A stretch of DNA of 35,957 bases from Terriglobia bacterium. GTDB taxonomy: Bacteria > Acidobacteriota > Terriglobia > Terriglobales > Acidobacteriaceae. The stretch is from positions 1-35,957 of the forward strand of contig JAIQFW010000015.1 in assembly GCA_020073105.1 (NCBI GenBank). Reading direction: 5' to 3'. The position numbers and the translations under genes were made by a program. Positions 17,044 through 24,519 of this stretch are shown piece by piece; the first letter of the stretch is position 1, and each line of letters starts with the position of its first letter. The notes beneath the pieces are model-generated. The model was not told the DNA's origin, did not search any database, and saw nothing but the letters and a program-made list of their open reading frames with translations.

Positions 17044-17661
17044 ATGCATTTCGAAAAGGAGTTCGTGCTGAAAAAACCTCTGCAAGAGGTGTGGACATTC
17101 GTCGTCACGCCGGAAACGATTGCTCCATGCATTCCAGGGGTCGAGTCGGTCGAGACAATCGATGCGACTCACTACCGGGCGAAAGTGAAGGTGGCAGTGT
17201 CGTTCGTTACCGCGACTTTTATGCTCAATGTGGAAATCATCGAGCGCCGCGACCCGATGTTCTTGAAGAGCCGTATCAAAGGCAAGGACAGCGGTATCGG
17301 CAGCTCGATCAGCGCGGAAACGACGTTGGAACTCATGTCTCTGTCTGAACTCGAAACCCGCGTCAAATATGGCGCTAATTTTGTCTTTACGGGTCAAGTT
17401 GCGTCCCTGGGGCGCTCGATCATGCAGGCCAAAACCGAAGAGCAGACCGCTCTTTTTGTGAACAATCTGCGCCGTAACATCGGGGAAGAAGGCGCCCAGG
17501 ACGATGAAGTCAAGAAGGTCGGTGTAGGCCGTATGGCACGCATGTTGGCCCATGATGTGGGCGCAGCGGTAAAAGATCGCTTTGCAGGTGCTGGTTCCGC
17601 TCCGGGCAAAACCTTTGCAGGCACTGGTTCCGCTCCGAGCAAGAACGAGGAGACCCCATGA
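17044..17661 (+). CDS. coxG: CoxG-like SRPBCC protein with repetitive C-terminus
   Basis: 205-aa protein of the carbon-monoxide-dehydrogenase subunit G family, a START-like fold that in other bacteria helps to place the molybdenum enzyme at the membrane. The core covers residues 1-150: FEKEFVLKKPLQEVWTFV, IPGVESVETID, FTGQVASLGRSIMQAK. The tail holds two 11-residue repeats (FAGAGSAPGKT and FAGTGSAPSKN) encoded by 33-bp units at 17581-17646. It starts 20 nt after the hydrolase, and its TGA overlaps the ATG of the FAD subunit (ATGA), implying coupled translation. The cox name is by homology; this operon does not encode CO dehydrogenase. Confidence 0.9.
   Translation: MHFEKEFVLKKPLQEVWTFVVTPETIAPCIPGVESVETIDATHYRAKVKVAVSFVTATFMLNVEIIERRDPMFLKSRIKGKDSGIGSSISAETTLELMSLSELETRVKYGANFVFTGQVASLGRSIMQAKTEEQTALFVNNLRRNIGEEGAQDDEVKKVGVGRMARMLAHDVGAAVKDRFAGAGSAPGKTFAGTGSAPSKNEETP
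17581..17646 (+). repeat. Two 33-bp tandem repeat units in coxG
   Basis: Units 17581-17613 and 17614-17646 begin with TTTGCAGG and share most bases (TGGTTCCGCTCCG is identical). They are in frame and add an Ala/Gly/Ser/Pro-rich linker. The slight divergence suggests an older duplication that could vary in number between strains. Confidence 0.8.
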
Positions 17662-18536
17662 GGAGCTTTGAATATCTCCGTCCCACCAGTCTTGATGAGG
17701 CAGTGAAGCTGATGGCTAAGCATGGCCGTAAAGCCCGTGTCTTGGCAGGAGGCCAGTCGCTGCTCAACATGATGAAACTGAGAATTGCCAGCCCCGAGTA
17801 CCTGGTGGACCTCTGCGAACTGGATGAACTGACCACCGCCGAAGCGGATTCCCGCCAAGGCCTGAGGATCGGAGCCATGGTTACCTACCACCAGTTGCAG
17901 AAGTCGGGGCTCCTCAACTCCGCATACGGGATGGTTGGCGACGCGCTCGAGGTAATCGCGGATGAGCAGGTACGCCATGTCGGCACGCTCGGAGGTTCCT
18001 GTTGTCAGGCTGACCCGCACGGCGACACGCCCAATGTGGTGGTGGCGCTGGAGGCAGAAATGGAGGCTGTCAGCAGTAAAGGGCGACGCCTTATTCGGGC
18101 CGGTAAGTTTTTTGCGGGGCTCCTGGAGACTGCACTGGCCAGCGACGAGATTCTGGTCAACATCCGCTTGCCACAACAACCTGCTTCCACCGGGAGCGCG
18201 TACGAGAAGTTTGCCTGGCGGAAGGGGGATTACGCGATCATTTCCGCGGCCAGCCTGATTACTTTGGGCAACGGAGGCCAATGTGCACGAGCGAGCATGG
18301 TGATCGGTTCGGCGCGTTCCAGTCCACTGGTACTGGGGCGGGCACCAAGTGTGCTAGTCGACAAGAAAGTCACCCCTGAAGTGATTGCCAAGGCAGCCGA
18401 GGCCGCCTTCGAAGAGGTTGAACCGGAAGCTGACGCCATCTACGGTTCATCCGAGTACAAGAAGGAACTGGTGCGTACCCTGGCCGAGCGTAGCTTGCTT
18501 TCCGCCTGGAAACGTACGCAGCGGGGGATCAACTAG
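17658..18536 (+). CDS. Molybdenum hydroxylase FAD-binding (medium) subunit, CoxM/XdhB type
   Basis: 292-aa flavoprotein subunit that carries electrons from the 2Fe-2S subunit to the acceptor. The FAD-binding motifs are AGGQSLLNMMKLR (30-42) and GTLGGSCCQADPHGD (109-123); the C-terminal CO_deh_flav_C-like region contains ARASMVIGSARSSPL. The start is fixed by the ATGA overlap with coxG. The gap to the iron-sulfur subunit is 9 nt. Full length for the family. Confidence 0.93.
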   Translation: MRSFEYLRPTSLDEAVKLMAKHGRKARVLAGGQSLLNMMKLRIASPEYLVDLCELDELTTAEADSRQGLRIGAMVTYHQLQKSGLLNSAYGMVGDALEVIADEQVRHVGTLGGSCCQADPHGDTPNVVVALEAEMEAVSSKGRRLIRAGKFFAGLLETALASDEILVNIRLPQQPASTGSAYEKFAWRKGDYAIISAASLITLGNGGQCARASMVIGSARSSPLVLGRAPSVLVDKKVTPEVIAKAAEAAFEEVEPEADAIYGSSEYKKELVRTLAERSLLSAWKRTQRGIN

Positions 18537-18545
18537 GAGACACTT

Positions 18546-19049
18546 ATGCCCAGGGTTTCATCGAGGATTAATGGAAAGCTGTACACAGCGGAAATTGATC
18601 CACGCACATTGCTGCTCGACTTTATCCGCGACTATGCGGGGTTGACTGGCTCCAAGCGAGGCTGCAACGAGGGGAAATGCGGCGCCTGTACTGTGATGGT
18701 CGATGGGCTCACAGTCAAATCGTGCAATCTCCTCGCCATGCGGGCGCACAATAAAGAGGTGCTTACAATCGAGGGCTTGGCTACCGATGGCCACCTGAGC
18801 CCCTTGCAGCAATGTTTCCATGAAAACCATTCGCTACAATGCGGATTCTGCACGGCAGGCTTCTTGATGTCGGCCAAGTACTTGTTGGAGCATAATGCAA
18901 AGCCCAGCGACGGTGAAATCCGTGAGTCCATTCACGGGAACGTCTGCCGTTGCACGGGTTATCAGAAGATCGTGGAGGGAATCCAAGCTGCGGCCCAACG
19001 CCTTCGAGCTGGGCGGGAGGAGCCGGTGGTTGCCAAGGTTGGCACCTAA
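18546..19049 (+). CDS. Molybdenum hydroxylase 2Fe-2S (small) subunit, CoxS/XdhC type
   Basis: 167-aa electron-transfer subunit with two 2Fe-2S clusters. The plant-ferredoxin-like cluster is bound by Cys40, 45, 48 and 60 (GCNEGKCGACTV). The second cluster, in the four-helix domain, is bound by Cys99, 102, 134 and 136 (CGFCTAGF and CRCTGYQ). All eight cysteines are present, so the protein should be functional. It has no twin-arginine signal, so the complex is probably cytoplasmic. It lies 9 nt from both neighbours. Confidence 0.95.
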   Translation: MPRVSSRINGKLYTAEIDPRTLLLDFIRDYAGLTGSKRGCNEGKCGACTVMVDGLTVKSCNLLAMRAHNKEVLTIEGLATDGHLSPLQQCFHENHSLQCGFCTAGFLMSAKYLLEHNAKPSDGEIRESIHGNVCRCTGYQKIVEGIQAAAQRLRAGREEPVVAKVGT

Positions 19050-19058
19050 CCCGCGCAT

Positions 19059-19955
19059 ATGATTCAGGGTGTCCATGAAATCGAGCTGCGCATGCATGAG
19101 AATGGCTACGTCTCGGATCAGGCGATTGCCACTTCGATCTTTTTGCTGATGGAGCTCAAGAAGCCGATCCTTATTGAGGGACATGCCGGAGTTGGGAAGA
19201 CGGAAGTAGCTAAGGTTCTGGCGAAAATACTCGACACCGAGTTGATCCGCTTGCAGTGCTACGAAGGATTAGATGTTTCGACCGCTCTCTATGAGTGGAA
19301 TTATCAAAAACAAATCCTGCGGATGCGCCTGGAGGACGGCTCCAGCCATTCGGTTGAGGAGAAAGAAGAGGTTATCTTCGGCCCGCAATTCCTGCTGAAG
19401 CGGCCCCTGCTCTCAGCCATCACGAACCCTGACCGAAGCGCGGTCCTGCTCATCGACGAAGTTGATCGTGCCGACGAAGAATTCGAAGCCTTTCTGCTTG
19501 AAGTCCTTTCCGATTTTCAGGTTTCGATTCCAGAACTGGGGACGATCAAGGCGACTCATATCCCTTATGTCATTCTCACCTCGAACCGGACCAGGGAACT
19601 GAGCGACGCTTTGCGGCGCCGTTGTCAATACCTTTGGATCGACTATCCCAGCTTTGAAAAGGAACTTTCGATTCTGGAGCTGCGGCTACCCGGGATCAAC
19701 CCGAAACTAGCGCGACAGATCACGGCGTTCATGCAAAGGATCCGCACCAAGAGCCTCTTGAAGAAGCCCGGAGTCGCGGAGACACTCGACTGGGCCGCCA
19801 GTCTGCTGCTGTTGCATCGCGACTGGTTGGACCGGGATTCCGTGGAAGCCACCTTAGGGTGCATTTTCAAGGATATTCACGACCTTCAGCGCGTTTCCAA
19901 GGATCAGCTGAACGAGGTGCTGGCCGAAGTAGAGGCAGTTCAAAATGGACCCTAG
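19059..19955 (+). CDS. coxD: CoxD-like MoxR-family AAA+ ATPase
   Basis: 298-aa AAA+ chaperone. In CO-dehydrogenase systems CoxD acts in maturing the molybdenum-copper centre; in wider MoxR families it works with a VWA partner. Walker A GHAGVGKTE is at 41-49, Walker B LLIDEVDRAD at 130-139, sensor LTSNRTREL follows, and the arginine finger region DALRRRCQYLWIDYP is intact. Its last 11 bases overlap the start of the VWA gene, the standard MoxR-VWA pairing. Its presence beside a non-CoxL enzyme implies a general role in molybdenum-enzyme maturation (inference). Confidence 0.93.
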   Translation: MIQGVHEIELRMHENGYVSDQAIATSIFLLMELKKPILIEGHAGVGKTEVAKVLAKILDTELIRLQCYEGLDVSTALYEWNYQKQILRMRLEDGSSHSVEEKEEVIFGPQFLLKRPLLSAITNPDRSAVLLIDEVDRADEEFEAFLLEVLSDFQVSIPELGTIKATHIPYVILTSNRTRELSDALRRRCQYLWIDYPSFEKELSILELRLPGINPKLARQITAFMQRIRTKSLLKKPGVAETLDWAASLLLLHRDWLDRDSVEATLGCIFKDIHDLQRVSKDQLNEVLAEVEAVQNGP

Positions 19956-21156
19956 TTTCCTAGAGGCGTTGGGCGGTGCACTTCAGCCGTCGGGATACCG
20001 CAAGGTGTCGGCCCGGCAACCCGAGGGGGACCTGCCGCAGAACATGCTCCAATTCTGTGCTTTGTTGAGGAAACGGGGGTTCATGGCCGGCACGGCGGAA
20101 GCGATGGAAGCGCTGCGCGTCTTGCCGCACATCGATCTGGCGGACTGGCGGGGGTTCTATTTGGTCCTGCGGAGCTTGTTTGTCTCGCGCCGAGAGGAGC
20201 TCAATGGGTTCGATGCACTCTTTCATTCCTTCTGGACAGGCTGGGGAGGATTCGAACAGAGTGCGCATCAACTCTTCGAAACGCCACCCGAGCATACCGG
20301 ATCTCCCACCAGTCAGAACCACCTTGCGGAAAAGGAGGGCACGGCTGACCTTGCGCCCGATGGGCACAACCCGAATGAGGAGACCTCAATCGCCTTGTAC
20401 AGCCCCGAGGAAATTCTCGCGGGACGGCTGTTCAGCCGCATTGAGCAAGATGAGCTGAAGGAGATGGAGAAGAGAATCAAGCGACTAAGCCAGCGATTGG
20501 CGACCAAGCCGGGGCGGCGTATGCGCGTCGGACGCCGGGGACATGGTGTGGATCTGCGAAGGAGCCTGCGCCACAGCCTCGGATTTGGCGGCGACATTGT
20601 GACGCTGGTCCGGAGACAGCGTCGCCTGCGGCGGCTCCGTCTGGTGTTGTTGCTGGACGTCAGTCGGTCCATGGATGTTTATTCGTCTCTTCTGCTCAAG
20701 CTGATTTATTCCCTGCACAATCTTAGGGGTAAGACTGAATCATTCGTATTTGGAACCAACTTAAAACGTGTGACGGACTGTTTCAGATCCGCTGATATCA
20801 ACACCGCCCTGGTGAACCTTTCCCGCCAGGTTCCTTTCTGGTCGGGCGGAACGCGTATCGGGCACAGTTTCCGGCTGTTTAACCAGAAATATGCCCACAA
20901 AGTTCTAACCACCCACACCGTGCTGATCATCCTGAGCGACGGCCTCGACACCGAAAAAGCTGAGGTGGTGGCTGAAGAGTTGGCGATCATGAAGCAAAGG
21001 GTTGCCAAGTTGATCTGGCTAAATCCCCTGTCTGATACGCCCGATTATGAGCCTGCAGCCGCAAGCATGGCTGCGGCTCTGCCCTACATTGATGTGTTTA
21101 CATCGATCAACCGGCTGCTTTGGGGAAAAAGCGGGCCGGCAGCGCAAACTGCCTGA
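19945..21156 (+). CDS. coxE: CoxE-like VWA-domain protein
   Basis: 403-aa partner of the MoxR ATPase. The N-terminal CoxE region includes QNMLQFCALLRKRGFMAGTAE and LFHSFWTGWGGFEQ. A highly charged middle (EMEKRIKRLSQRL, then the Arg-rich RRMRVGRRGHGVDLRRSLR) leads to a VWA domain with the MIDAS motif DVSRS (Asp238 onward), TRIGHS and LSDGLDT. It would bind a metal and the target protein during maturation. It overlaps coxD by 11 nt; a GAGG site sits upstream of its ATG. Confidence 0.92.
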   Translation: MDPSFLEALGGALQPSGYRKVSARQPEGDLPQNMLQFCALLRKRGFMAGTAEAMEALRVLPHIDLADWRGFYLVLRSLFVSRREELNGFDALFHSFWTGWGGFEQSAHQLFETPPEHTGSPTSQNHLAEKEGTADLAPDGHNPNEETSIALYSPEEILAGRLFSRIEQDELKEMEKRIKRLSQRLATKPGRRMRVGRRGHGVDLRRSLRHSLGFGGDIVTLVRRQRRLRRLRLVLLLDVSRSMDVYSSLLLKLIYSLHNLRGKTESFVFGTNLKRVTDCFRSADINTALVNLSRQVPFWSGGTRIGHSFRLFNQKYAHKVLTTHTVLIILSDGLDTEKAEVVAEELAIMKQRVAKLIWLNPLSDTPDYEPAAASMAAALPYIDVFTSINRLLWGKSGPAAQTA

Positions 21157-21168
21157 CGAGGGGATTTT

Positions 21169-21560
21169 GTGTATTCGGAACTGGTTCGCGAACATTATCA
21201 GCACCCGCGAAACGTCGGTACTCTTCCGAACCCGTCCGGCACAGCCATGGTCAAAAGTCCATTCGACAGCGACACCGTGTTGGTAACGCTAAGAATCGAG
21301 GACAACCGAATCGTGGATATCCGCTTCAAGTGCGTGGGCTGCCCTGTGGCCATCGCTAGTTCTTCCATCGCCACCGAGATGGTCATGGGGAAGCCGGTGG
21401 AGGAGGCTTACGCGCGCTCCAAGGAAACGTGGCTGCGGCGCTGGGTGGTATGCCCGACTACAAAATGCTCTGCAGCAATCTCTCTCCGGATGCGATCAGG
21501 CTGGCCATTGACGATTGGAGAGCTCGCGTAATTGAGGGCGCTGCCCATAAAGGAGTTTGA
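21169..21560 (+). pseudogene. NifU/IscU-like Fe-S scaffold, interrupted by a frameshift
   Basis: Starts at GTG 21169 after a GAGGGG site. Residues 1-86 fit the NifU_N/IscU fold (YSELVREHYQHPRNVGTLPN, FKCVGCPVAIASSSIATEM). The frame then changes: from 21429 the family sequence resumes in another phase (VAAALGGMPDYKMLCSNLS, DAIRLAIDDWRAR) and ends at TGA 21558-21560. One missing base near 21427-21429 explains the break; read straight on, the first frame ends at 21531 with an unrelated tail. The joined product would be about 130 aa, the normal IscU size. Of three expected cluster cysteines, the second (GC in CVGC) and third (MLCSNLS) remain, while the first place (usually PxCGD) reads PFDSD. The cause could be a real mutation, a sequencing error or slippage. 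It lies 12 nt after coxE and 6 nt before the XdhC gene. Confidence 0.8.
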
Positions 21561-21566
21561 GACACG

Positions 21567-22436
21567 ATGTCGACGGGGCTGTATCAAAAGGCAGGCGAAC
21601 TGGCAGCACAGCGGGTACCGTTCGCCGTGGCCACCGTTGTCCGAGTTGAGGGTTCCACCTCCGCCAAGCCGGGCGCGAAAGCACTCATTGATGCGGAGGG
21701 CAGGGTTCTCGCCGGCTGGGTGGGTGGTGGGTGCGCGGAGACGGCCGTCCGCAGCCAGGCTCAGAAGTGTCTTGCAGAGGGCAAGTCCGAGACAATCACG
21801 CTCGACATGATGGATGAAGTGCTTGGTGTTGGCATGCCCTGCGGAGGACTGATGGACGTCTTCATCGAACCTGTTATTCCGAAGGCCACCTTGTTAGTTC
21901 TCGGACATGGACGCATTGCCGAAACCCTAGCGGAACTTGGGTATCACCTGAATTTTTCTGTCACAGTAAGTGACCCTGGAGCGACCCGAGACAAGTTTCC
22001 GCATGCCGATACCTTGATTAATGACGATATCGATTTCGATGCGTGCAAAGTGACACCTGCAACGTGTGTGGTGATTGTTACCCAACATAAGAGCGACCAC
22101 CTTTGGCTGCAAAAGGCCCTACAGGGGAATGCCTCTTATATTGGGCTCGTTGCCAGCCGGAAAAGATCGAGGCTGGTGCTGGATTACGCCCTGGCGGAAG
22201 GGGTAAGTCCTGAAAAACTGAACTGCGTATCGGCCCCAGCAGGTTTAGATCTTGGTGCGGCTACGCCGGAGGAGATTGCCCTCAGTATCATCGGCGAGAT
22301 CGTTGCTTTGAAGAGAGGCGGGGATGGTCGTCCTCTGCGGCAAAAAGCTGACCAAGATGACGACGGGAGCACGCCGTCGCAGGGAGTGCGTGAAAAGCGC
22401 GGAAAGGTGATTTCGCAGTGCGAGAGCGGTTCCTAA
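21567..22436 (+). CDS. XdhC/CoxF-family molybdenum-cofactor maturation protein
   Basis: 289-aa protein that in related systems binds the molybdenum cofactor, helps its sulfuration and inserts it into the large subunit. The N-terminal XdhC/CoxI domain has VEGSTSAKPGAKALI and WVGGGCAETAV. The C-terminal Rossmann domain has LLVLGHGRIAETLAELG, VIVTQHKSDHLWLQKAL, IGLVASRKR and APAGLDLGAATPEEIALSI. The start is preceded by AAGGAG, which lies inside the end of the frameshifted NifU-like gene, so the two were probably translated together. Full-length and apparently intact. Confidence 0.92.
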   Translation: MSTGLYQKAGELAAQRVPFAVATVVRVEGSTSAKPGAKALIDAEGRVLAGWVGGGCAETAVRSQAQKCLAEGKSETITLDMMDEVLGVGMPCGGLMDVFIEPVIPKATLLVLGHGRIAETLAELGYHLNFSVTVSDPGATRDKFPHADTLINDDIDFDACKVTPATCVVIVTQHKSDHLWLQKALQGNASYIGLVASRKRSRLVLDYALAEGVSPEKLNCVSAPAGLDLGAATPEEIALSIIGEIVALKRGGDGRPLRQKADQDDDGSTPSQGVREKRGKVISQCESGS

Positions 22437-22498
22437 GAATGATGTTATCTGTGGTTGAGATGAGAGCTGGGCAATCGGCCGTTCTTTGAGGAGACAAG

Positions 22499-22927
22499 AT
22501 GACTAAACGCAGGTTGTTTACGATCACGTTCTTGCTGGTTCAACTTGGCGTTCCGGCAGTAGCTCAGCAGCCGGAAATCAAGAAAGGCTCCATCCACTAT
22601 ACTTCGCCCACTTCAGGCAAAGAAATGTTCATGAGTTACTGTGCTGTCTGTCACGGCAAGGACGGCAAGGGAAACGGCCCTGCGGCCGCCGCGCTTAAGA
22701 TTCCGCCCGCCGACCTGACGACCCTCACAAAGCGGAATGGTGGGAAATTTCCAGCAGCCCATGTTTCCAGCACTATTCTTGGCGAGGCTGACGTACCCGC
22801 CCACGGGTCAAGGGAGATGCCTATCTGGGGTCCTCTTCTGCGGATCTTGGACACGCATGGTGACCTGATAGTCCGGCAACGCGCTGTGAATCTTACGGAG
22901 TACGTCCAGTCCTTACAAGAAAAATGA
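22499..22927 (+). CDS. Exported monoheme c-type cytochrome
   Basis: 142-aa periplasmic cytochrome c. The signal peptide (MTKRRLFTITFLLVQLGVPA, cleavage near VAQ) is followed by the heme motif CAVCH (Cys48, Cys51, His52) and the likely axial Met107 in REMPIWG. A GAGGAGA ribosome binding site precedes ATG 22499. It is the last gene of the island, 62 nt after xdhC. By analogy with cytochrome-linked molybdenum hydroxylases such as nicotinate dehydrogenases, it may pass the enzyme's electrons to the respiratory chain, although a cytoplasmic enzyme would need an intermediary. The link is inference. Confidence 0.9.
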   Translation: MTKRRLFTITFLLVQLGVPAVAQQPEIKKGSIHYTSPTSGKEMFMSYCAVCHGKDGKGNGPAAAALKIPPADLTTLTKRNGGKFPAAHVSSTILGEADVPAHGSREMPIWGPLLRILDTHGDLIVRQRAVNLTEYVQSLQEK

Positions 22928-23013
22928 GGATCTGACGAAGCGAAGACCTGGTCGATGTCTTACGGGGTGACCCTTGCCCGAGTATGGGCTTTGCCTTCAG
23001 TGAGATCTCCGGC

Positions 23014-24180
23014 CTAGCCTGCTTGCCGTGCTTCGGAGGAAGCCCCTTGTTGGTGCCAGTGCTGAACAATTTCTGCCAGAATGCTCAGTGCGATCTCTTC
23101 CGGAGTGACCGCTCCAATTTGCAGCCCTGCAGGCGACCTAAAACTTGCTAGTCTCTCTGCGGATACGCCTTTCGACTCGAGATTCCGACGAATCTCAGAC
23201 GCTCGTTTCTTGTTTGAGACGAGTGCGATGTATTCCGTGTTCGTGGCCAGGGCCTCTTCTATGGCGTCCTCATCAAATCGGCCGCGGCTAGCCACGACCA
23301 CAGAAGTCCGCCTGCTGATCGGCAGGGAGGACAAGTTCAGCACATGAACGATTCGGTCGGCTCCGGGAAAATCCTGGATGCCCCCCAAGGGATCAACCAC
23401 CGTAACCGTAAAGTGCAACTGCTTGGCTAATGTAACCAGCGTCCGTACGACCGGTTCGCGACCGACGACCAACAACTCCGGCTGGGCCGACGGAGAATCT
23501 CCAGCAGCTTCGAACTGCTTGTCCTCCACACTCTCGTTCTCCGACAGTGCGGTCGGATCATTCTTAATCTCGGCGCAGGCTCGGGACAATCTCTCAAATT
23601 CTTCCGGGCTGTCAGCATCAATCAGGATTCCGGCATCATCTACCGACACCTTGAGAATGTTCTTTACCCGGCTTCCGAAAATCGCTCGGCAACCAATATC
23701 TCCCTCGATGGCCATAGCATCTGCGAAAACTGAGCGGTCCAACAGTACCGGATTACCTCGAAAGCCCCTATACATAGGGATGGCCACCTGAGGCTTAGAT
23801 TTCTTGTATTCATCGATAAGGCGATCAATCGTGGATGGTCTAACAAGCGGCTGATCTGCCAGCATGACTAGGGCAGCTTCCGACTGCGGGTTGACGTTCG
23901 CCAGCCCAGCCCGCAGAGAAGAGCTCATGCCCTCAGCGTAGGCCGCATTTATTACCACCCTCGCGTTGTCTAGAGAGACTTTGCCTCTTATCGCTTCCGC
24001 TTCGAAACCAAGAACCACGATGCACTCATCTACTTGCGAATTCCGGGCAGTCTCCAACACCCGACTGAGCAGCGTTGCTTCACCGAGCGAAAGCAGCTGC
24101 TTAACTTGTCCCATCCGCTTGGACATCCCGGCGGCTAGAATAACCGCGGAAACCCGTGACCGTTCGCTTTGCGCTGGCAT
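23014..24180 (-). CDS. Fusion of MocA-like nucleotidyltransferase and XdhC-type Rossmann domain
   Basis: 388-aa protein convergent with the island. Residues 10-205 form a MobA/MocA-like NTP transferase: VILAAGMSKRMGQVKQLL holds the LAAGxSxRMGxxK nucleotide site, and MLADQPLVRPSTID supplies a metal Asp. This activity would attach CMP to molybdopterin for hydroxylases. After a polar linker (about 206-232), the remainder matches the C-terminal half of XdhC (VVVASRGRFDEDAIEEAL, YIALVSNKKRASEIRRNL, SPAGLQIGAVTPEEIALSI). Its nucleotide loop reads VVGREPVVRTL, lacking the glycine pattern seen in the stand-alone XdhC (LGHGRIAETL). The N-terminal XdhC domain is absent. The fusion couples cofactor synthesis to insertion, presumably for the neighbouring enzyme. 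Confidence 0.9.
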   Translation of the reverse strand: MPAQSERSRVSAVILAAGMSKRMGQVKQLLSLGEATLLSRVLETARNSQVDECIVVLGFEAEAIRGKVSLDNARVVINAAYAEGMSSSLRAGLANVNPQSEAALVMLADQPLVRPSTIDRLIDEYKKSKPQVAIPMYRGFRGNPVLLDRSVFADAMAIEGDIGCRAIFGSRVKNILKVSVDDAGILIDADSPEEFERLSRACAEIKNDPTALSENESVEDKQFEAAGDSPSAQPELLVVGREPVVRTLVTLAKQLHFTVTVVDPLGGIQDFPGADRIVHVLNLSSLPISRRTSVVVASRGRFDEDAIEEALATNTEYIALVSNKKRASEIRRNLESKGVSAERLASFRSPAGLQIGAVTPEEIALSILAEIVQHWHQQGASSEARQAG

Positions 24181-24293
24181 TGGACCTTCGAATGTATCAG
24201 TCTGTCGAATTTTACTACGGTTTGCTTGGTTTTAATTCATTCCCCGTTCTTGTGCAGGTCGGTAGTGGAGAACAGCGTTGGCTGAAAAGATGG

Positions 24294-24397
24294 GTGGCCG
24301 CGGCCAGGGCTAAGGATTCTGCCAAAGGGCTATGTCACTTGGAACGTCAATTGGTTAGCTCTTGACCGCACAGGAGAGAAACGACGGGCGGCGAATG
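24294..24397 (+). repeat. Imperfect direct repeat, copy D
   Basis: Second copy of the element at 6607-6722, aligned from GGTGGCC through GGCCAGGGCT, GGGCTATGTC, TTGGAACGTCAATTG and CTTGACCGCACAGG to GCGGCGAATG. It is shorter at its 3' part, where a GC-rich insertion of copy C is missing. It lies between the MocA-XdhC gene and a broken Ig-like gene. The two copies are nearly 18 kb apart and bracket the catabolic island. Confidence 0.55.
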
Positions 24398-24519
24398 TGG
24401 ACGGTACGGTGCGGGGGCCAGCGAGTGCGGATTGGGTACAGACCGGGGGCTCCGAATTCCCCATCGAGCGAGTGCACTACAGCACGCTGCGCCCGCACAG
24501 TACCATCGGCTATGTAACG

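Noticed and set aside
17394-18281. Long minus-strand open frame (295 codons) opposite coxG and the FAD subunit
   Set aside because: No family resemblance; it mirrors two strongly coding plus-strand genes with conserved motifs and is an antisense shadow.
22960-23000. Possible terminator between the cytochrome gene and the convergent MocA-XdhC gene
   Set aside because: Only a GCCC/GGGC four-base stem with a short T stretch; too weak to call.
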